Assembly: GCA_938003715.1 (NCBI GenBank)
Contig: CALKYK010000467.1
Location: 1 to 10,978 of the forward strand
Source: an uncultured Gammaproteobacteria bacterium
Lineage (GTDB): Bacteria; Pseudomonadota; Gammaproteobacteria; Steroidobacterales; Woeseiaceae
Length of the DNA stretch: 10,978 nucleotides
Direction of reading: 5' to 3'
In this document: one piece after another, positions 6,532 through 10,978 of the stretch
Layout: every line of letters begins with the position of its first letter
Numbering within the stretch: position 1 is the stretch's first letter
The notes under the pieces: generated by a model
What the model was told of the DNA's origin: nothing
Seen by the model: the letters and a program-made list of their open reading frames with translations, nothing else
Databases searched by the model: none
Made by a program: the position numbers and the translations under genes

Positions 6532-7092
6532 ATGGACAAGACCGTTCTGTCCGCGAGCCAGCTTCTCGAGGATTCGTTTCACCTCGGCGTCAAGATCCTC
6601 GAATCGGGATTCGAGCCGACCATGATCGTCGCGATCTGGCGTGGCGGCACGCCGGTCGGCATGGCGGTGCAGGAAGTGCTCGCGTACTGCGGCATCAAGT
6701 CGGATCACATCGCGATCCGCACTTCGTCCTACGTGGGCGTCGACGATCGCGGCGACGTCGCCGTGCACGGACTCAACTACTTCATCAAGAAAGTCAGCCA
6801 CGACGACCGGCTGCTGATCGTCGACGACGTGTTCGACACCGGCAACACGATCAAGGCCGTGATCGAGGAGATCCGGCGCCAGGCGCGCGGCAACACGCCG
6901 CAGGAAATCGCCGTCGCGGTGCCGTGGTACAAGCCGTCGCGGAACGAGACCGACCTCGTGCCGGACTTCTACCTGAAGGAAACCGCCGAGTGGCTCGTGT
7001 TCCCGCACGAACTCGACGCGCTCGATGCCGAGGAACTCGCCGCCGCGCGGCCGCAGATCGCGGACGTCATCGGCGCGGTGAAGCCGGAGTGA
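6532..7092 (+). CDS. Phosphoribosyltransferase, hypoxanthine/xanthine-guanine PRT-like
   Basis: A 186-residue type I phosphoribosyltransferase, probably a purine salvage enzyme making a nucleotide from a 6-oxopurine base and PRPP. The PRPP loop LLIVDDVFDTGNTI (94-107) has both acidic residues and the D102 of DTG that is the catalytic base in HPRT/XPRT enzymes. Other conserved points are IWRGGTPVGMAV (35-46), SDHIAIRTSSYVG (57-69), and ETAEWLVFPHEL (150-161), with a Trp that could stack on the base as in bacterial XPRT. It is collinear with the divergent copy at 5855-6457. The ATG at 6532 is preferred; a TTG immediately before it (6529) is a weaker alternative. The stop lies one base from the stop of the convergent gene. 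The exact base cannot be read from sequence. Confidence 0.85.
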   Translation: MDKTVLSASQLLEDSFHLGVKILESGFEPTMIVAIWRGGTPVGMAVQEVLAYCGIKSDHIAIRTSSYVGVDDRGDVAVHGLNYFIKKVSHDDRLLIVDDVFDTGNTIKAVIEEIRRQARGNTPQEIAVAVPWYKPSRNETDLVPDFYLKETAEWLVFPHELDALDAEELAAARPQIADVIGAVKPE

Positions 7093-7093
7093 A

Positions 7094-8272
7094 TTACGCT
7101 GCGGCGATCGCGCGCGGCGAACGAAACGACAGGTAGAGCTTGCCCTGCGCCGGCCGGCGCAGGTTTTTCGCGGACAGCGTGTAGCGAATTGCCAGGCGGC
7201 GCCCGGCGAGCTCGGCCCCGACGCAGTAGCGCGGCGCAATGTCGAACGCCTCCGTCGGCAGGTCGGGCGGCACGTCGCCCGCGATCGTCGTGACCTCGCC
7301 ACGGCCGCCGCGAATCGCGACGGGCGGGTATTCGCCGAGCCGCACCGGGTTTGCCTCCTCCCCCGGTGGCAGTGGCAGCTCGGTCGCAACCAGGAACGCC
7401 TCGTGTGCCGGCATCAGCAGCGTGAGCGACGCATTCTCGAGCGGCTCCTCGCCCTGGTTCAGCAACGTGACCTGCAGTGCGTTGGCGTGGGTGCCGAAGA
7501 GGAACCAGCGGTCGTCGGCCTCGTACTTGTCGCGCACGTTTTCGGCTTCGCGCAACAGGCTCGTCGTCGTCGGATCCTCGAACGGGCTGTCGGAGCCGAA
7601 CAGCCGGGCGTGCGTCAGGCGGGCCAGGGTCGTGGTCGCGCCGGAATTCGTGGACTGTTCCTTGACGTCGATCAGCTGCCGCAGCTTGTCGCTCTCGACT
7701 GCCGACGGCATGCGGCCGAGATCCACCGTCTCGACGGTGAGCCGCTTGTGCAGGATGTCCCCGGGAAAGCCGATCTCGATGCGCTCCGCGCCGACCGCGT
7801 CGCGAAAACGCCCGGCGAAAAGGTCCTGCAGCTGGCGCCGGCCCATCTTTACGGAACCCTCCTCGACGCGGACGTAGGCGTCGCCGCGGCGCAGGCGCTC
7901 CGAGAAATCGGCGCGCATCATGTACGGGCGGTCCTGGCAATCGGCGATTTCGAACACGTCAAGCTCGCGCTCGTCCAGCGCGATCCGCTCGTGCCGCAGC
8001 GTCACCGGCGGTTCGATGAAATCGGCGACCAGTGACGCGTACGGCGGCGCGTCTCCACCGTCCTGGCGGCCGGCATCCGTAAAACGCCGCCGGCCGGCGG
8101 CATCCACCTCGACGCCGGTAACGATGTAGCGTTTGCCGGATACGCTCGCGTTGGCGAGCGACAGGACGTCGGTCAGGAAACGGCGCAGGCCCGACTTGCC
8201 GTACGGCTTTCCGGAAAAGCAGATGCCCGGGCCGGGCTCGGCGTCACGCGCGATTTTCAAAAGACGGTCCAT
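7094..8272 (-). CDS. Schlafen/AlbA_2-like domain protein with unrecognised C-terminal region
   Basis: A 392-residue soluble protein with no signal peptide or membrane segment. The N-terminal third resembles the Schlafen AlbA_2 (divergent AAA_4) domain, which is linked to nucleic acid or nucleotide binding: RFLTDVLSLANASVSGKRYI (31-50) followed by VTGVEVD matches the family's DVLALAN...GxxxIGVxD pattern, and DAYVRVEEGSVKMGRRQLQDLF (131-152) matches its AYVRxGssxxxaxxxEixxL end. Residues about 253-385 look beta-rich (LQVTLLNQGEEPLENASLTL, 266-285; the closing segment KLYLSFRSP, 378-386) and may be an Ig-like sandwich; I do not recognise it. The ATG at 8272 is the start; no strong ribosome binding site is seen. 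The stop is one base from the stop of the PRT gene opposite. Function is unknown; the AlbA_2 assignment is moderate. Confidence 0.7.
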   Translation of the reverse strand: MDRLLKIARDAEPGPGICFSGKPYGKSGLRRFLTDVLSLANASVSGKRYIVTGVEVDAAGRRRFTDAGRQDGGDAPPYASLVADFIEPPVTLRHERIALDERELDVFEIADCQDRPYMMRADFSERLRRGDAYVRVEEGSVKMGRRQLQDLFAGRFRDAVGAERIEIGFPGDILHKRLTVETVDLGRMPSAVESDKLRQLIDVKEQSTNSGATTTLARLTHARLFGSDSPFEDPTTTSLLREAENVRDKYEADDRWFLFGTHANALQVTLLNQGEEPLENASLTLLMPAHEAFLVATELPLPPGEEANPVRLGEYPPVAIRGGRGEVTTIAGDVPPDLPTEAFDIAPRYCVGAELAGRRLAIRYTLSAKNLRRPAQGKLYLSFRSPRAIAAA

Positions 8273-8310
8273 GGACCGCCCATTGTTGCCGATTACAGGG
8301 CGGTGCGCCG

Positions 8311-8329
8311 GGAACTGATCGGCAGTTCC
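8311..8329. repeat. Perfect 7-bp inverted repeat between two minus-strand genes
   Basis: GGAACTG (8311-8317) and CAGTTCC (8323-8329) are perfect complements around the loop ATCGG. The hairpin lies 10 bases past the stop of the DUF1232 gene and about 40 bases before the start of the AlbA_2-like gene. There is no T-tract on either strand, so it is not a standard intrinsic terminator. It could stabilise an mRNA end or be a protein-binding site. Confidence 0.45.
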
Positions 8330-8338
8330 GCGTCGTCG

Positions 8339-8902
8339 CTACCAGCGCGGGCGCCAGATTTTCCCCTTCAAGCCGAGCCGCCGCTTCTTTTTCATTTCCT
8401 TGTGCAGGAGCTTGCGCTTTTCCGCCAGCCACGCGTCGCGATCGACGTACGGGTCCTCGCCGTTCTCTTGTCGCCGCTGTTCCTCGACCTTGCGAAACTC
8501 GCAGAACTCCTCGTAGGACTCGACCTCGGCTTTCAGCTGGCGAATCACGAGCTCGACGTAGATCGCGTCGTCGAGGAATCCGAGCCCGGGAACGTGATCC
8601 GGGATCAGGTCCTCGGGGCTGCAGAAATACACCAGCGCGCCGAGCACGCGTTCGACGTCGTCCTCTGCGAGCTGCCATTCCTGATCCTCGATCATGTCGA
8701 TGATCGTTTCGAGACGCAGCAGCCGGTGCGCAATGAAATCCGGCAGCGGGTTCGCTCGGGCGTCGACAATGAGCTGCCGCGCCGCGTCCTTGATTTCGTC
8801 CGCGTCGCGCACGGCCTCCATCGTCGCTTTCGCTTTGTCGACGATTTTCTGGAAATGTTCCAGGTCACGGTCGCTCAGCGTGAACGTGATCTCGAGCGGC
8901 AT
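8339..8902 (-). CDS. DUF1232 (YkvA-like) protein
   Basis: A 187-residue protein of the DUF1232/YkvA family, whose function is not established. The diagnostic segment is LGALVYFCSPEDLIPDHVPGLGFLDDAIYV (87-116), which carries the family's SPxDLIPDxxPGxGxLDD signature and is hydrophobic enough to sit at a membrane. Residues 11-75 look helical and charged. After about 128 the chain is strongly charged (YEEFCEFRKVEEQRRQENGED), ending in a basic tail (KKKRRLGLKGKIWRPRW, 171-187) that could bind nucleic acid or acidic lipid. Start choice: the open frame extends to 9136, but ATG at 8902 has AAAGGAA 8 bases upstream (complement of 8911-8917) and begins where the sequence becomes protein-like. It is probably the upstream member of a two-gene minus-strand unit with the AlbA_2-like gene (66-bp gap). 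Confidence 0.85.
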   Translation of the reverse strand: MPLEITFTLSDRDLEHFQKIVDKAKATMEAVRDADEIKDAARQLIVDARANPLPDFIAHRLLRLETIIDMIEDQEWQLAEDDVERVLGALVYFCSPEDLIPDHVPGLGFLDDAIYVELVIRQLKAEVESYEEFCEFRKVEEQRRQENGEDPYVDRDAWLAEKRKLLHKEMKKKRRLGLKGKIWRPRW

Positions 8903-9049
8903 GGCAGCGGTTCCTTTGCTGGGTGGGAAGGTTTGGGCGGGATCGACAATTGTAACCGCATCGCCGCAGGGCGGCGAACCGGGCCGGCGGAGGTGGCCAA
9001 TGCGCGAATCCGGCATACTGCTCGCCGCCATACCGTTTGGAAACGCAGC
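8903..9049. promoter_or_regulatory. Divergent intergenic region with probable promoters
   Basis: This 147-bp gap separates the minus-strand DUF1232 gene from the + strand kinase and should hold promoters for both. An 8-bp palindrome ACAATTGT (8946-8953) is the most AT-rich point. Its complement gives TACAAT, a good -10 for the minus strand (8949-8954), though no clear -35 is seen. For the + strand, CATACT near 9014 is a weak -10. An AAAGGAA (minus) and a GGAAA at 9039-9043 (plus) are the ribosome binding sites. Confidence 0.4.
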
Positions 9050-10132
9050 GTGCAGGACGATAACCCGCTCGACGTGATCGCAGCCGTGCCGCCGGATTTC
9101 AGTGCCGGGAACGCGATCGATATCGCCAGGACGCATTACGGGCTCAACGCTCGCGCGAAACGGCTGGTGAGCGAACGTGACTCCAACTTCCGACTCGACG
9201 CGAACGACGGGCGCCGCTACGTGCTGAAAATTGCCAACGCCGCGGAGGACCCGCTGGTCACGGATTTCCAGGTGCAGGCACTAATGCACATCGCGCACTA
9301 TGCCGCGGCGAACGCTTTGCCGGTCGAGGTGCCGGCGATAGTGCCGGCGCTGGACGGCAGCGCTTCGATCGCGGTGGATTCAGGGCAGGGCACGCACGTC
9401 GCACGGGTCGTCACCTGGGTGGACGGAACGCCGCTGGATGGCGGCCCGGTGTCGGCCGGGCTTGCGCGCGACATGGGCCGCTCACTTGCGCATCTCGGCC
9501 TGGCACTTGCAGGATTCGAGCACGAAGGCAGCCGCCACTCGCTGCTCTGGGACCTGCAGCAGGCGCATGCGATTCGCCCGCTGTTCGCACACATCGAAAA
9601 CCATTCGCTGCGCGACGTGGTGACCCGGGCCATCGACGAGTTCGAACGCGAGGCGCTGCCCGCGTTTCCGGCGCTCCGTCGCCAGGTCATACACAGCGAC
9701 CTGAACACCGAGAACGTGCTGCTGCGCAGGGACGACCCGCAATCGGTCGCGGGCATCATCGACTTCGGCGACATGCTCGAAGCGCCGCTCGTTGCCGACG
9801 TCGCAATCGGCGCGTGCTACCTGCGCGGTCTCGACGGTCATCCGTTGCAGCTTATTGCGGATTTCGTCGCCGGCTACCACGCAGTGCAACGGCTCGATGA
9901 TGCGGAGATCGACCTGCTGTTCACGCTGATCAAGGCCCGGCTCGCTGTATCGATCGCGATCCTGTACTGGCGCGTCGCGGCGCGCGCCGACGACGATCCA
10001 TATCTCGGCAAGCTCCTCAATGCCGAAAACAGCGCCGAGAAATTCCTGCCGTTGATCGAGCAGATACCGCCGGGCCATGCGCGGCGGGTTTTTCGACAGG
10101 TGTGCGCGTCCGCGGGTCAGCCTGAGTTGTAG
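9050..10132 (+). CDS. APH-fold small-molecule kinase, hydroxylysine kinase-like
   Basis: A 360-residue kinase of the aminoglycoside phosphotransferase/choline kinase fold. The N-lobe has LVSERDSNFRLDANDGRRYVLKI (39-61); the SERDxNF strand with VLKI (K60 as expected ATP-binding Lys) is characteristic of the hydroxylysine kinase-like group, also found fused to class III aminotransferases. The catalytic loop is VIHSDLNTENVLL (213-225; H215, D217, N222) and the metal-binding loop IIDFGDM (236-242; D238). The substrate is probably an amino alcohol or hydroxy-amine, but cannot be fixed. Start choice: GTG at 9050 has GGAAA six bases upstream and begins just before the domain; the same frame is open further upstream, where it runs opposite the DUF1232 gene. 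An earlier GTG near 8993 is possible. The 3' end overlaps the convergent gene by 16 bp. Confidence 0.84.
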   Translation: MQDDNPLDVIAAVPPDFSAGNAIDIARTHYGLNARAKRLVSERDSNFRLDANDGRRYVLKIANAAEDPLVTDFQVQALMHIAHYAAANALPVEVPAIVPALDGSASIAVDSGQGTHVARVVTWVDGTPLDGGPVSAGLARDMGRSLAHLGLALAGFEHEGSRHSLLWDLQQAHAIRPLFAHIENHSLRDVVTRAIDEFEREALPAFPALRRQVIHSDLNTENVLLRRDDPQSVAGIIDFGDMLEAPLVADVAIGACYLRGLDGHPLQLIADFVAGYHAVQRLDDAEIDLLFTLIKARLAVSIAILYWRVAARADDDPYLGKLLNAENSAEKFLPLIEQIPPGHARRVFRQVCASAGQPEL

Positions 10133-10596
10133 GGGTCGAAGCTGCCGTCGTCGAGAATTTCTTCGGCCGGGTCCTCGGCGGTATCGTCGCCGTCACGGAG
10201 CACCTTGCGCAGTGCCAGCGTGCTGACCAGCGCCAGCTCCTCGTCCCCGGCATAGTCGCGAAGCGGCTCGAGCGTTGAATCCGCCGGGCGACGAATTTCC
10301 GGCAGGTGGTCGTTGCTGGCGAGGATTTCCTCGAGCTCCTCGTTTGTGATGATTTCGAACGAGCCGGACTCGGGGCTGCGGGCGAGCACGCCGTCTTCGT
10401 CCAGGTTGACGCTGTCGCGAATCGCCTCGAGTTCCGAAGCATCGCGCGAGGTCAGGATGCCTTTCAGCATCTGCGTCGAAACGAGTTCCAGGTTCGCGGT
10501 CTCGACGGTGTCGGACCATACCGATTGCCCGCGCTCGTCGGTGCGCACCTTCGACGGGCGCTTTACCACGACGGTGTTTTTCGCTTTGTCGGACAC
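10117..10596 (-). CDS. Acidic protein of unknown function with three 13-residue repeats
   Basis: A 159-residue soluble acidic protein I do not recognise as a named family. It opens with a basic strand (KNTVVVKRPSKVRTDERGQS, 6-25), then contains three related segments: LELVSTQMLKGIL (36-48), FEIITNEELEEIL (80-92) and LALVSTLALRKVL (121-133). The tail is very acidic (DDTAEDPAEEILDDGSFDPYNSG). Start choice: GTG at 10596 has GGAG seven bases upstream and gives a natural VSDKAKNT beginning. An ATG at 10680 (187 residues) is possible, but its only Shine-Dalgarno-like GAGGA abuts the ATG. No signal peptide or membrane segment is seen. Transcription converges with the kinase gene, overlapping it by 16 bp. 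It could be an adaptor or scaffold built from repeated helix-strand units, which is a guess. Confidence 0.7.
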   Translation of the reverse strand: MSDKAKNTVVVKRPSKVRTDERGQSVWSDTVETANLELVSTQMLKGILTSRDASELEAIRDSVNLDEDGVLARSPESGSFEIITNEELEEILASNDHLPEIRRPADSTLEPLRDYAGDEELALVSTLALRKVLRDGDDTAEDPAEEILDDGSFDPYNSG

Positions 10597-10712
10597 CACG
10601 GCACTCCGCTCCGCAATGTCCCGATGCTGCATCGCAACGCCGAGGGGCGCCAGAAACTGCATCACAGATTCGCAATTCATTCCTCGAAATCAATGACTTA
10701 CGGGGACGAACC

Positions 10713-10728
10713 GTCGCCACCCGGCGAC
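10713..10728. repeat. Small inverted repeat in an intergenic region
   Basis: GTCGCC (10713-10718) and GGCGAC (10723-10728) form a perfect six-base stem with loop ACCC. It lies in the 242-bp gap (10597-10838) between the divergent unknown-function gene and the membrane protein gene. There is no T-tract. The rest of that gap shows no confident promoter and no small gene. Confidence 0.3.
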
Positions 10729-10838
10729 AGTTTCCAGGCCCGGGTGCTGCAGCGCGCAAAGCTGTGGATCAGGTCCCAGATTAACCGCAGTGCGGCCGCT
10801 AACATCCGGGGTTTGGGGACATTTCGAGCCAGCCGCCG

Positions 10839-10978
10839 ATGAGCCTTACGGTCGTCACCGCCATTCTGCTCGGCATCTCTGCCGTGAGTTACGCGGGACT
10901 CGGCGTGCGCCTCCTGCTCGGCAAGCGCGAACTCGGCACCGCGCCGCTCGGCGTCGCGTTTTTCGCCATCGCCGTCTG
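10839..10978 (+). CDS. Membrane protein, N-terminal fragment (partial at 3' end)
   Basis: Forty-six codons are visible before the window ends. The chain opens MSLTVVTAILLGISAVSYAG followed by LGVRLLL, a 25-residue hydrophobic helix, then a short positively charged loop GKRELG and a second hydrophobic stretch (APLGVAFFAIAV). This is a typical start of a polytopic membrane protein or a membrane-anchored sensor; the positive loop would favour placing it on the cytoplasmic side. The ATG at 10839 is the first ATG after an in-frame stop at 10800-10802. No good ribosome binding site is seen, so the call is cautious. The family cannot be named from this fragment. Confidence 0.55.
   Translation, partial: MSLTVVTAILLGISAVSYAGLGVRLLLGKRELGTAPLGVAFFAIAV

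Noticed and set aside
8303..9049. N-terminal extension of the kinase frame to 609 residues
   Set aside because: The extra part is opposite the DUF1232 gene, which has a family motif and a ribosome binding site, and it carries no kinase sequence.
7094..9049. A Schlafen-type defence system
   Set aside because: Only one AlbA_2-like protein is present. There is no nuclease, helicase, toxin-antitoxin pair or mobile gene nearby, and a DUF1232 partner does not make a known defence pair.
10790..10838. Possible transposon-related repeat fragment around GGTTTGGGGACATTTCG
   Set aside because: It resembles G-rich motifs seen beside some REP-associated elements, but there is one copy, no inverted partner and no transposase.
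10306..10842. 178-residue + strand open frame
   Set aside because: It runs opposite the three-repeat protein and ends within the next gene's start; no domain or ribosome binding site was seen.

Overview
This is a GC-rich, gene-dense bacterial chromosomal window. Its gene content and protein style suggest a proteobacterium, probably a gammaproteobacterium. That placement is an inference from style and was not tested by any search. No tRNA, rRNA, CRISPR array, insertion sequence or phage gene was seen.

Positions 1-5858 hold the 3' part of a purine-catabolism operon, all on the + strand. In order it has the end of xdhB (xanthine dehydrogenase molybdenum subunit), xdhC (its cofactor-insertion chaperone), puuD (membrane urate oxidase with a C-terminal cytochrome c domain), uraD (OHCU decarboxylase), alc (allantoicase), allA (ureidoglycolate lyase) and guaD (guanine deaminase). 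Every junction overlaps or abuts, and the starts are GTG, ATG, ATG, TTG, ATG and GTG, which points to translational coupling. Read as chemistry: guanine to xanthine (GuaD), to urate (Xdh), to 5-hydroxyisourate (PuuD), to OHCU (HIU hydrolase, not in the window), to S-allantoin (UraD), to allantoate (allantoinase, not in the window), to ureidoglycolate plus urea (Alc), to glyoxylate plus urea (AllA). The operon ends at a GC-rich hairpin with a T-tract that lies inside the 3' end of the next, convergent gene.

Positions 5855-7092 hold two paralogous phosphoribosyltransferases, transcribed divergently from a 74-bp shared gap. The + copy keeps the DDxxDTG signature of 6-oxopurine enzymes. The - copy has Ser where the Asp of DTG should be, so the two may have different substrates.

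Positions 7094-8902 carry two minus-strand genes: a Schlafen/AlbA_2-like protein with an unrecognised C-terminal half, and upstream of it a DUF1232 (YkvA-like) protein. A hairpin lies between them. From 9050 to 10132 on the + strand is a hydroxylysine-kinase-like APH-fold kinase. It overlaps by 16 bp a convergent acidic protein of unknown function (10117-10596) that contains three 13-residue repeats. The window closes with the 5' end of a membrane-protein gene (10839 onward).

The well-supported part is the purine operon and its compact architecture. The least understood parts are the PRT pair, the AlbA_2-like protein and the three-repeat protein. I saw no convincing evidence for a wholly new multi-gene system.
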